Source of the DNA: Thiomargarita sp.
GTDB taxonomy: Bacteria; Pseudomonadota; Gammaproteobacteria; Beggiatoales; Beggiatoaceae
NCBI GenBank assembly: GCA_030635005.1
Contig: DAOVZS010000074.1
Location: forward strand, 1-9,438
DNA: 9,438 nt
Direction: 5' to 3'
Below, in pieces: positions 1 to 7,867 of the stretch. The first letter of the stretch is position 1. Each line of letters opens with the position of its first letter. Below the pieces are notes generated by a model. The model made no database searches. It was given only the letters and a program-made list of their open reading frames with translations, and had not been told where the DNA came from. Position numbers and translations under genes: made by a program.

Positions 1-543
1 AAAGAATTAGCACAGCTATTAGGGGGCACACTCCATTGCCATAGTGTGGAACATGAAGGGGCAACTTTTACACTGATTTTTCCTTTAAAAATACCGAAAA
101 ACCAAGAACCCCTGAACACGCCTGAGAAAAAAGCGATTGTGCCACTTGAAGACAAGATAAACATTGTCTTTAAAGACAAAAAAATCCTTATTGTTGATGA
201 TGATATGCGTACGCTATTCCTATTAAGCGGTGTTTTTCAGAAACATGGCTTACAGGTTTATAAAGTCGCTAATGGTCAAAAAGCACTGGAAGTTTTGGAA
301 AATGAACATGCGATAGATGTGGTCATCATGGATATCATGATGCCTGTGCTCGATGGTTATAAAACCTTACAGGCTATTCGGAGTCAAGAACGTTTTAAGA
401 ATTTACCCGTTATTCTGGTCACTGCAAAGGCGAGTAAAGAAGAACAAGCAAAAGGGCTGGCAGCCGGGGCAAATGAGTATTTAATAAAACCTGTTAATGT
501 TCAAACACTATTATCACTCTTACAGTTATATTTATATCCCTAA
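1..543 (+). CDS. Hybrid histidine kinase, C-terminal part (5' end outside the window)
   Basis: The frame is open from base 1, so this is the last 180 residues of a longer protein. The first 30 residues are the end of a HATPase_c domain (KELAQLLGG, then GATFTLIFPLK). A roughly 30-residue linker follows, then a complete receiver domain at about residues 60-179. The receiver keeps the acidic triad start DDD (66-68), the phospho-acceptor Asp111 in VIMDIMMP, Thr141 and Lys163 in IKP. Both parts align closely with the end of the kinase at 2118-4877, so the missing part probably also has a type-A kinase core. A GTG at base 46 could be read as a start, but the upstream codons continue the ATPase domain, so it is internal. 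No output domain follows the receiver. The stop codon directly abuts the next start. The sensor input of this protein cannot be known from this window. Confidence 0.93.
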   Translation, partial: KELAQLLGGTLHCHSVEHEGATFTLIFPLKIPKNQEPLNTPEKKAIVPLEDKINIVFKDKKILIVDDDMRTLFLLSGVFQKHGLQVYKVANGQKALEVLENEHAIDVVIMDIMMPVLDGYKTLQAIRSQERFKNLPVILVTAKASKEEQAKGLAAGANEYLIKPVNVQTLLSLLQLYLYP

Positions 544-546
544 ATG
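541..546 (+). promoter_or_regulatory. TAAATG stop-start junction
   Basis: The stop TAA of the partial kinase is followed directly by the ATG of the next gene, with no bases between them. The preceding bases (ttatatccc) contain no Shine-Dalgarno-like purine run. This favours re-initiation by the terminating ribosome. Confidence 0.6.
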
Positions 547-2121
547 AAAAAAGCCAAAATTCTGATTGTTGATGATAAAATCGCAAATCTTGTTGTATTA
601 GAAAAATTGTTGGCTCACAAAGATGTCGAATTTATTCGGGCTCATTCTGGTGAAGAGGCTTTAATGAAGCTGATTGACCATGAATTTGCATTAGCGTTAA
701 TTGATGTGCAAATGCCCGGAATGGATGGTTTTGAAACCGTTGAAATCATGCGACAAGATTTACATACACAACATTTGCCTATTATTTTTGTGTCTGCCAT
801 TTATACAGATGAATACTATAAACTACAGGGGATCAAAGTCGGTGCTGTGGATTTTGTTACTAAGCCCATTATTCCTGAAATATTACAAGGAAAGGTGCGT
901 ATTTTTCTTGAAATTTACCAACAAAAACAAGATTTACAACAATATCAACAACATCTTGAAGACCTTGTCGAACAACGTACCGAAAAGTTACACAAGCTCA
1001 ATCAACAACTGTTAGATGAAATTATCGTACGCAAGCAAGCCGAACAAACCGCCGAATATGCGAATAAAGCTAAAAGTGAATTTATTGCGAATATGAACCA
1101 TGAAATCCGCACACCTATGAATGCGATTATTGGTTTTTCTGAGCTTCTATTAAAAATGGTCACAGATAAACAGCAAAAAAATTATCTTTCCTCAATTCAA
1201 ACGGCGACGCAAAGACTGCTGACCTTAATAAATAATATATTGGATATTGTCAAGATTGACGAAAACACCATAGAAACGATTGATCCGAGAGTTTTATTTG
1301 CATATTTAGAACAACAATTTTCACTTAAAATTGCTGATAAAGGATTAGCCTTGACTGTTCATATTGATGAACAAGTGCCCCATACTTGTTTCTTAAATGG
1401 GGCACACCTACAGCAAATTTTAGTGAATCTTCTTGATAATGCCTTAAAATTCACAGAAGACGGTGATATAAAAATCAGCCTTTTAAGTCGATCTTCTAAA
1501 AACAAGGACAACATTCATTTAATCTTTACGGTAGAAGATACGGGCATGGGTATTCCCATAGAACAGCATGATAATATTTTTAAGGTATTTCAACAATTAG
1601 ATGGGCAAAGTACACGAAAACACGGGGGCACAGGTGTAGGATTGGCGATTTGTCAACGATTAAGTGAATTAATGACGGGCACATTGATCCTGACAAGTCA
1701 GGTTGGTATAGGCAGTGTTTTTACATTAACTTTGAACGATGTTAAAGTGGCGATTAAAAAAGACAGTTGTGATAAAAATATAGAACACATGACAGAATCC
1801 CTAAAAATAACACATCTTGAAAAGCTCACGTGTGCAGAGAAAGAAAAATTACCCGAATTGATTGAAAAATTAACACAAATGCTCCCCACATGGGAAAATT
1901 TTAAGGGGGCACTTGAAATGGAGAATGTGGAAGACTTCACGGCACAACTCATAGATTTAAGTAAAGAATACAATCTGTCATGCTTAGGTTGCTATGCACA
2001 TCAGTTATATGAATTAGCCCAAACTTTTGAGTCTGCAAAGATTAGAACCGCCTTAAAAAAATTCCCTGAACTGATCAAGACAATATCTGACTTCAATACT
2101 TCATACAAATCATCACAATGA
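544..2121 (+). CDS. Soluble receiver-histidine kinase with helical C-terminal tail
   Basis: A 525-residue cytoplasmic protein without membrane segments. An N-terminal receiver (about 3-122) has the acidic pair Asp10-Asp11, phospho-acceptor Asp54 in LIDVQMPGMDG, Ser84 and Lys107 in TKP. A Gln/Leu-rich coiled coil (about 122-175) links it to HisKA with His186 in NHEIRTP. HATPase_c follows: N box Asn299, G1 box DTGMGIP (332-338), F box about 345-351, G2 box GGTGVGLAI (361-369). The kinase therefore looks catalytically complete. Residues about 428-512 form a helical tail shared with the kinase at 4874-7867 but lacking an aligned HPt histidine. Compared with that protein the tail follows the kinase directly, with no second receiver. 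The DHp-to-ATPase linker is about four residues shorter, and the usual Asp..Arg-Leu ahead of the N box reads Asn285..His288-Leu. Receiver-first kinases like this commonly accept phosphate from a neighbouring membrane kinase; that partnership is inferred here. The start abuts the upstream stop. Confidence 0.93.
   Translation: MKKAKILIVDDKIANLVVLEKLLAHKDVEFIRAHSGEEALMKLIDHEFALALIDVQMPGMDGFETVEIMRQDLHTQHLPIIFVSAIYTDEYYKLQGIKVGAVDFVTKPIIPEILQGKVRIFLEIYQQKQDLQQYQQHLEDLVEQRTEKLHKLNQQLLDEIIVRKQAEQTAEYANKAKSEFIANMNHEIRTPMNAIIGFSELLLKMVTDKQQKNYLSSIQTATQRLLTLINNILDIVKIDENTIETIDPRVLFAYLEQQFSLKIADKGLALTVHIDEQVPHTCFLNGAHLQQILVNLLDNALKFTEDGDIKISLLSRSSKNKDNIHLIFTVEDTGMGIPIEQHDNIFKVFQQLDGQSTRKHGGTGVGLAICQRLSELMTGTLILTSQVGIGSVFTLTLNDVKVAIKKDSCDKNIEHMTESLKITHLEKLTCAEKEKLPELIEKLTQMLPTWENFKGALEMENVEDFTAQLIDLSKEYNLSCLGCYAHQLYELAQTFESAKIRTALKKFPELIKTISDFNTSYKSSQ
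1375..1405 (+). repeat. Intragenic 9-bp perfect inverted repeat
   Basis: GTGCCCCAT at 1375-1383 and ATGGGGCAC at 1397-1405 are exact reverse complements separated by 13 bases. The stem is GC-rich in AT-rich DNA and lies inside the ATPase domain of the receiver-kinase gene, across its most divergent stretch (residues about 278-288). It could form an mRNA hairpin. No T-run follows, so it is not a classical terminator. Its function is unknown and it may be chance. Confidence 0.5.
2118..2121 (+). promoter_or_regulatory. ATGA overlap, coupled start
   Basis: The ATG of the membrane kinase overlaps the TGA of the receiver-kinase by the 4-base ATGA. The upstream bases (catacaaatcatcaca) show no Shine-Dalgarno sequence, so translation probably depends on coupling. 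Confidence 0.65.
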
Positions 2122-4877
2122 CACATTTAAATATCGGTATTCGCTTAGCAATTGGATTTGGTATTGTATTATTTTTGACCTTGATTGTAGGCCTTAAAGC
2201 AATCACAGAAATGCAGTATTTAGCCACTAACATTATACAAATCCACAAACATCCCTTGGCAGTCAGTAATGCAGTGCGTGATATTAGGGCTGATATCATT
2301 GCCATGCATCGTTCTATGAAAGATGTCGCTTTAGCAAAAAATCTTGGACAAATTACAAAAGCAGCCAACATTGTAAACCAATATGAACAAAAAGTGTATC
2401 ACTCTTTTAAATTAGTATTTCAACGTTTTTTAGGGGATAAACGTGATGTAAAAAGAGCACAATTGGCTTTTTCAGAATGGAAAATGATTCGTGATGAAGT
2501 GATTTATCTAATGGAACATGGCGAAAAAGACAAAGCGGCTAATATTACAAAAGAAAAAGGGGCACAACATGTTGAGGAGATGAATCAAAAAATACAAGTC
2601 ATGATTGACTTTGCAAGCAATAAAGCCGATAGTTTTTTTAAAAATGCACAAGAAAATAGTCAATGGGCTATTTCGGTGATGATTATTTTATTGACGTTAA
2701 CCTTTTTAAGCAGCATGATTATCGCTATCACGATTACCTTCAGTATTGTCACGCCATTAATTCAAATCGTTGCAAAAATAAAAAAGGTTGCGACAGGTGA
2801 CTTAAGTCAAGATATTAAGAGTTATCGTAATGATGAAATTGGTGAATTAGCACGTTCAACATATACCATGATTGACACCTTGGCTAATGTTGTCAGTCAA
2901 ATCAATACGATTGCAGAAGGTGATTATCAAGCAAATATTGCCCCCCGTAGTGACAAAGACACCTTGGGCATTGCTTTACAAAAAATGACTGAAAAACTTC
3001 GTCAGATTTCAGCTGAAAATCAGCATCAAAATTGGTTAAAAACAGGTCAAACAGAATTAAATAATGTGATGCGCGGTGATTTAAATCAAAAAACATTTTC
3101 ACACAACGTCATTACTTATATCGCACAGTATTTAAAGGGACAAGTAGCCACATTATATTTATATGATGACAGTAGAAAAGTACTGAAATTGACTGCAAGT
3201 TATGCTTTTAAGCATCGCAAAGGGGTTAATAATATATGTCAAATAGGTGAAGGCTTGATAGGACAAGCGGCTCTTGAACAAAAAATGATTACCGTGACAG
3301 ATGTGCCTGAAGATTATATCAGTATTAGCTCAGGCCTTGGTTATGCAGCCCCTAAAAATATTATTATTGCCCCGATTCTATATGAAAATATTTTAAAAGG
3401 GGTGATTGAATTGGGTTTGTTTCATCCCATTTCTGAACAAGCATTGCAATTTTTATCCCTTGTGACCGAAAATATTGCCATTAGCCTGATTTCCGCCCAA
3501 TCTCGTACGCAAATGACTGATCTTCTGGAACAAAGTCAAAGACAAACAGAGGAACTGGCTACCCAACAAGAAGAATTAATGTCAACGAATGAAGAATTAG
3601 AAAAACGGACACAAGCCTTAGAAGACAATGAAACCTCACTGCGTCAACAACAGAATGACTTAGAACTGGCCAATAGCGAATTAGAAGACAGTCGAAAAGA
3701 AGTTGATAAAAAGGCAGAAGAAGTCGAAATTTCTAGCCGTTGTAAATCTGATTTTTTAGCCAATATGTCCCATGAACTGCGTACCCCTTTAAACAGTTTA
3801 CTCATTTTATCACAACAATTAGCAGAAAATGAAGACGGAAATCTAACGATAGATCAAGTAGAGTCTGCAAAAATTGTGTATAATGCAGGACAAGATTTAT
3901 TACATCTGATTAATGAAATACTCGATTTATCAAAAATAGAATCAGGTAAAATGTCTCTTGTGTTGCAAAATGTAATTTTAAAGGATTTGGGAAACATGCT
4001 TGAAAGTAATTTTAAGCCTATTGCGGAACAAAAAGAATTAGTATTCCAAGTCACTTTTGCAGAAGATATACCTGAAACGTTTGAAACAGATCCGCAACGA
4101 CTGTCACAAGTACTCAAAAATTTATTATCTAATGCCTTCAAATTCACTACAAAAGGTAGAATCACACTTCATTTTAATATCAATGAGCATCAACTTGAAA
4201 TTTCTGTGATTGATACGGGCCTTGGGATTCCAAAAGATAAGCAAGCGATTATTTTTGAGGCTTTTCAACAGGTAGATGGCAGCACTGCTCGTCAATATGG
4301 CGGTACAGGTTTAGGCTTATCCATTTCTAAAGAATTAGCCAGATTATTAGATGGTGAGATTCGATGCCAGAGTATCGAAAACAAAGGCTCAACCTTTACA
4401 CTGTTGCTCCCATTAAAGCAAGTACAACATACTGTTGCCCCTCTGATAGTCTCCCCTCCCTTGAAAAATATTGAGGATGATCAAGAAGAAAAAATATATT
4501 TTAAAAATAAAAACATCCTCATTGTAGATGATGACATGCGTAACCTCTTTGCACTTTCTAGCACGCTTCAAAAGAAAGGCTTATCGGTGCATAAAGCAGC
4601 GAACGGTGAAAAAGCCTTAGAGATGTTAGAGCAACAATCACCTACGATAGATTTAGTCGTAATGGATATCATGATGCCCATTATGGATGGTTATGAAACA
4701 ATGCGTATCATTCGTGGCAAAACAAAATTTCGGAATTTACCCATTATTGCTTTGACAGCAAAGGCGATGAAAGATGATAGAAACAAATGTCTTGCAGCAG
4801 GTGCAAATGATTATTTAACAAAACCTGTTGATTTAAAAAAACTATTTTCACTCATACAAGTCTGGTTGCATAAATGA
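2118..4877 (+). CDS. Membrane hybrid histidine kinase: 4HB-HAMP-GAF-HisKA-HATPase-REC
   Basis: A 919-residue inner-membrane sensor. TM1 is at about 8-28 and TM2 at about 183-208. They flank a mostly helical periplasmic domain of about 150 residues resembling the four-helix-bundle MCP type (IRADIIAMHRSMKDV early in it). HAMP follows at about 209-262 (EIGELA), then a second HAMP-like unit (AEGDY, then TLGIALQKM). A GAF domain spans about 310-462 and a long Glu/Gln coiled coil about 463-545. HisKA has His552 in SHELRTP. HATPase_c has Asn672, DTGLGIP (699-705) and GGTGLGLSI (728-736). The C-terminal receiver (about 797-917) has Asp804-806, phospho-acceptor Asp850, Thr880 and Lys902. All key phosphorelay residues are present. 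The ligand is unknown: four-helix-bundle and GAF domains bind very varied signals. The kinase end and receiver are close relatives of the partial gene at the left edge. There is no output domain. It overlaps both neighbours by four bases. Confidence 0.95.
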   Translation: MTHLNIGIRLAIGFGIVLFLTLIVGLKAITEMQYLATNIIQIHKHPLAVSNAVRDIRADIIAMHRSMKDVALAKNLGQITKAANIVNQYEQKVYHSFKLVFQRFLGDKRDVKRAQLAFSEWKMIRDEVIYLMEHGEKDKAANITKEKGAQHVEEMNQKIQVMIDFASNKADSFFKNAQENSQWAISVMIILLTLTFLSSMIIAITITFSIVTPLIQIVAKIKKVATGDLSQDIKSYRNDEIGELARSTYTMIDTLANVVSQINTIAEGDYQANIAPRSDKDTLGIALQKMTEKLRQISAENQHQNWLKTGQTELNNVMRGDLNQKTFSHNVITYIAQYLKGQVATLYLYDDSRKVLKLTASYAFKHRKGVNNICQIGEGLIGQAALEQKMITVTDVPEDYISISSGLGYAAPKNIIIAPILYENILKGVIELGLFHPISEQALQFLSLVTENIAISLISAQSRTQMTDLLEQSQRQTEELATQQEELMSTNEELEKRTQALEDNETSLRQQQNDLELANSELEDSRKEVDKKAEEVEISSRCKSDFLANMSHELRTPLNSLLILSQQLAENEDGNLTIDQVESAKIVYNAGQDLLHLINEILDLSKIESGKMSLVLQNVILKDLGNMLESNFKPIAEQKELVFQVTFAEDIPETFETDPQRLSQVLKNLLSNAFKFTTKGRITLHFNINEHQLEISVIDTGLGIPKDKQAIIFEAFQQVDGSTARQYGGTGLGLSISKELARLLDGEIRCQSIENKGSTFTLLLPLKQVQHTVAPLIVSPPLKNIEDDQEEKIYFKNKNILIVDDDMRNLFALSSTLQKKGLSVHKAANGEKALEMLEQQSPTIDLVVMDIMMPIMDGYETMRIIRGKTKFRNLPIIALTAKAMKDDRNKCLAAGANDYLTKPVDLKKLFSLIQVWLHK
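4874..4877 (+). promoter_or_regulatory. ATGA overlap, coupled start
   Basis: The start of the PhnD-sensor kinase overlaps the TGA of the preceding kinase. Only weak purine content (tctggttgcata) lies upstream. A second ATG lies three codons on, but the ATGA spacing matches the other junctions and favours this one. Confidence 0.65.
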
Positions 4878-7867
4878 AATTGATGCTTATTAACAATCAC
4901 ACAAAAAGAGTCCTTTATGTGACATTACTGATGATGCTCATGTGTCCCTTATCATTATTTGGACAAGAACAGTTGATTACAATTGGCACTTTGTCTTTTC
5001 GTTCCAAAGCAGACAGCTTAAAAAAATGGCAAGCGACTGCGGAATATCTCACCACCGCTTTGCCCGGTTATATGTTTAAAATTGTTCCTATGAATTATCC
5101 TGAATTGGAAGCAGCGGTGAAAAAAGAGCAGATCCATTTTATACTCACCAATACAGGACATTATGTCATGTTAGAGGCGGAATATGGGATTACACGCATC
5201 GTCACTTTAGATAAATCGGTGCACGGAAAAAGTGTCAATCAATTTGGAGGCGTTATTTTTACACGTGCTGATAGAACAGATATCAATACACTGAAAGACT
5301 TAAAAGGGAAATCTGTGCTTGCAGTGTCTCAAAAATCTCTGGGTGGGTTCTTAGTGAGCTGGGAAACATTATATCAGGTGGGCATTGATCCTTTTAAGGA
5401 CTTTTCAAGATTATCATTTAATGGTATGCCACATGATGATATTGTTTTTAAGGTGAAAAATAAACAGGTCGATGTGGGGATGGTGAGAACCAGTATTTTA
5501 GAAAGCCTTGCACAAAATGGACGTATTCAGTTATCGGATTTTAAAATATTAAATCAACAACAGAATGCGCATTTTCCTTTTATACATTCTACGCAGTTGT
5601 ATCCAGAATGGCCTTTATCAAAAATGAAAGCGACTTCCAATGATTTAGCTAAAAAAGTCGCTTTGACACTTTTAAATCTTTCCCCCAATCATCAGGCTGC
5701 TAAAACAGGACATTATACAGGGTGGTTAGTGCCTATGAACTATCAGCCTGTTCATCATATCTTGAAAACATTACATGTAAGACCTTATGATCAAGTCTTG
5801 ACATTCTCCTTAAAAGATGTGATTTTGAAATATTTTTATCTTATTTTTGGGGGTATTGCGATCGCATTTACCGCTATTTTTATATTGCTCTCCAAAATAC
5901 ATCGCATTAATACCATTTTAAAAAATGATATTAATCACCGCCAACAGATTGAAACAGCATTACGAGCCAGTGAGCAAAAATACCGTTTATTATTCAACAG
6001 TGGTCAAGATGCCTTATTTGTATATTATATCACTGATTCTCAACCGGGTACTTTTATAGAAGTGAATAAAATAGCGTGTAATAGACTAGGTTATAGCAGA
6101 GAAGAATTGCTTTCCTTAACACCTTGGCATATTAATACGCATACTCATAAAATAAATGTTACTGAGATTTTTAAAGAACTACACCGCAAAAAATGGGTAC
6201 TTTTTGAAACAATCCATACGAGTAAACATAAAACAAATATCCCCGTTGAAATCAATTCGCATTTATTTGAACTTAATGGGAAACAAGCCGTATTATCTAT
6301 TGCACGTGATATCACCACACGCAAACAAGTGGAAAACACATTAAAAGAATATCAAAATCATCTTGAAGACATGGTAGAATACCGTACCTTAGAATTGACA
6401 GTGGAGAAAGATAAAGCAGATACGGCTAATCATGCTAAAAGTGAATTTCTTGCCAATATGAGTCATGAAATTCGGACGCCTTTAAATGCAGTGATTGGAT
6501 TTTCTGAGCTTCTGTCAAAAATGGTGACTGATAAAAAACATAAAAATTATCTCATGTCTATTCAGACCGCGGGTAAAACATTACTCACCTTAATTAATGA
6601 TATTCTTGATTTGGCTAAAATTGAGGCGGGGCGATTAGAAATTCAATTAGAAGCCATTAATCCAAGATTTATGTTTACAGAATTAGAACAATTATTTCAT
6701 CTCAAAATGGCTGAAAAAGGACTTTTATTTAAAGTAGACATTGATAAAAACTTAGCGTCTGCCCTCATATTAGATGAAAATCGTTTGCGACAAGTATTGC
6801 TTAATTTGATCAGTAATGCCATTAAATTTACAGAGAAGGGAGAGATTAAAGTCAGTGTCTGTCAATATAAGCAAGATCATCACACCATTGATTTAAAAAT
6901 TTCCGTTGAAGATACAGGTATTGGCATTCCTGCAAAACAACAAAATCATATTTTTACCTCTTTTCAACAAATGGATGGTCAAAGTACACGGAAATATGGC
7001 GGGACTGGATTGGGATTAACCATTAGTAAACGATTAATTGAGATGATGCAAGGTGAAATTACACTTACAAGTCAAGTGGGCATCGGTAGTGTGTTTGAAA
7101 TCACCTTGCGATCAATTGAAGTACATGATATGATACCTACTCCGAAAGAAAAAGATGATTTTGACATTTATACGGTTTCTTTTGAACCCGCAACCATACT
7201 CCTAGTAGATGACATTGAATCTAACCGTGAACTGATTTGTGAAAATCTATCTCACGTCAATTTAAAAGTGATTGAAGCTGACGATGGATACAAAGGCGTT
7301 CTTTTTGCCCAAACATATCATCCTGATCTCATTTTAATGGATTTAAAAATGCCTATTATGGATGGATATGAGGCTATCAAACAGTTAAAACAACATGAAA
7401 ACACACAAAATATCCCTGTGTTTGCCTTAACAGCCAGTGTACTTGGAAAAACATCAGCATCAGATCAATTTGATGAATTTTTATCGAAACCCATTCAAAT
7501 ACCCAAACTATTAAGAGCATTATCACGTTATTTAAAATATACGCATCATCCCATTCTGAAACAAAAGACAGAAACCATAGCTGTTATCAATACATTAAGT
7601 CCATCAGAACGGGAAAAACTGCCTGAATTAAACGAAAAACTGTCACAATTAATACCAAAATTAAAGAGTTTTAGTGGCGCATTAGATTTAGATCAGGTTC
7701 AAGAATTTGCCAAAAATATGCGTGATTTAGGACATCAATACTCGATATCATCTGTCACTCACTTTGGAGTTCATTTGTATGAATTAGCCCAAAATTTTGA
7801 ATCAGCTAAAATCAGAACTTTGTTAAAAACATTTCCTGATTTGATAAATTCCTTAAAAACACGATGA
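4874..7867 (+). CDS. PhnD/TtrS-type periplasmic sensor hybrid kinase: SBP-TM-PAS-HisKA-HATPase-REC-tail
   Basis: A 997-residue membrane sensor. A hydrophobic segment at about 12-29, ending LFGQEQ, is a signal peptide or first membrane helix. Residues about 35-300 form a type-2 solute-binding fold of the PhnD kind: ITIGTL, ILTNTGHYV (90-98), FGGVIFTR (124-131), the turn PHDDIV (186-191), and ST.LYPEW (239-246). This pattern is shared with the sensor domain of the tetrathionate sensor TtrS, so an oxyanion ligand is plausible but not shown. TM2 is at about 319-340. PAS is at about 364-485, followed by a short coiled coil. HisKA has His531 in SHEIRTP. HATPase_c has Asn648, DTGIGIP (680-686) and GGTGLGLTI (709-717). 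The receiver (772-890) has Asp779-780, phospho-acceptor Asp823, Thr853 and Lys872, with a short loop before FDEFLSKPI. The tail at about 908-993 matches that of the soluble kinase at 544-2121. TtrS itself lacks the attached receiver, so this is a TtrS-like sensor, not an orthologue. It is coupled directly to the cytochrome gene. Confidence 0.94.
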   Translation: MKLMLINNHTKRVLYVTLLMMLMCPLSLFGQEQLITIGTLSFRSKADSLKKWQATAEYLTTALPGYMFKIVPMNYPELEAAVKKEQIHFILTNTGHYVMLEAEYGITRIVTLDKSVHGKSVNQFGGVIFTRADRTDINTLKDLKGKSVLAVSQKSLGGFLVSWETLYQVGIDPFKDFSRLSFNGMPHDDIVFKVKNKQVDVGMVRTSILESLAQNGRIQLSDFKILNQQQNAHFPFIHSTQLYPEWPLSKMKATSNDLAKKVALTLLNLSPNHQAAKTGHYTGWLVPMNYQPVHHILKTLHVRPYDQVLTFSLKDVILKYFYLIFGGIAIAFTAIFILLSKIHRINTILKNDINHRQQIETALRASEQKYRLLFNSGQDALFVYYITDSQPGTFIEVNKIACNRLGYSREELLSLTPWHINTHTHKINVTEIFKELHRKKWVLFETIHTSKHKTNIPVEINSHLFELNGKQAVLSIARDITTRKQVENTLKEYQNHLEDMVEYRTLELTVEKDKADTANHAKSEFLANMSHEIRTPLNAVIGFSELLSKMVTDKKHKNYLMSIQTAGKTLLTLINDILDLAKIEAGRLEIQLEAINPRFMFTELEQLFHLKMAEKGLLFKVDIDKNLASALILDENRLRQVLLNLISNAIKFTEKGEIKVSVCQYKQDHHTIDLKISVEDTGIGIPAKQQNHIFTSFQQMDGQSTRKYGGTGLGLTISKRLIEMMQGEITLTSQVGIGSVFEITLRSIEVHDMIPTPKEKDDFDIYTVSFEPATILLVDDIESNRELICENLSHVNLKVIEADDGYKGVLFAQTYHPDLILMDLKMPIMDGYEAIKQLKQHENTQNIPVFALTASVLGKTSASDQFDEFLSKPIQIPKLLRALSRYLKYTHHPILKQKTETIAVINTLSPSEREKLPELNEKLSQLIPKLKSFSGALDLDQVQEFAKNMRDLGHQYSISSVTHFGVHLYELAQNFESAKIRTLLKTFPDLINSLKTR
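7864..7867 (+). promoter_or_regulatory. ATGA overlap joining kinase and cytochrome genes
   Basis: The cytochrome ATG overlaps the TGA of the PhnD-sensor kinase. The upstream bases (ccttaaaaacacg) contain no Shine-Dalgarno sequence. The cytochrome therefore probably depends on translation of the kinase gene, which ties the two proteins in one message. Confidence 0.65.

Noticed and set aside
46..543. GTG at 46 as the true start of a stand-alone receiver protein
   Set aside because: Codons 1-45 in the same frame continue a HATPase_c ending that aligns with the kinase at 2118-4877, so the gene runs off the left edge.
1698..2371. Antisense frames of about 90 codons at 1698-1973 and 2093-2371
   Set aside because: They lie wholly within strongly supported plus-strand genes, are rich in Ser, Phe, Cys and Ile as expected of antisense readings, and show no domain.
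23..2565. Five copies of GGGGCAC on the plus strand at 23, 1399, 1625, 1906 and 2559
   Set aside because: All are in coding sequence and can be explained by Gly-Ala or Gly-Gly-Thr codons (GGG GCA, GGG GGC ACA); spacing is irregular. Only the copy at 1399 is part of a notable structure.
5858..5865. GCGATCGC octamer, the cyanobacterial HIP1 sequence
   Set aside because: I noticed a single copy, lying in a membrane-helix codon context; one octamer in 9.4 kb does not indicate cyanobacterial origin.
4874..7867. Calling the PhnD-sensor kinase ttrS
   Set aside because: It has added PAS, receiver and tail domains, and no ttr reductase or ttrR gene is adjacent. Only the sensor domain is TtrS-like.
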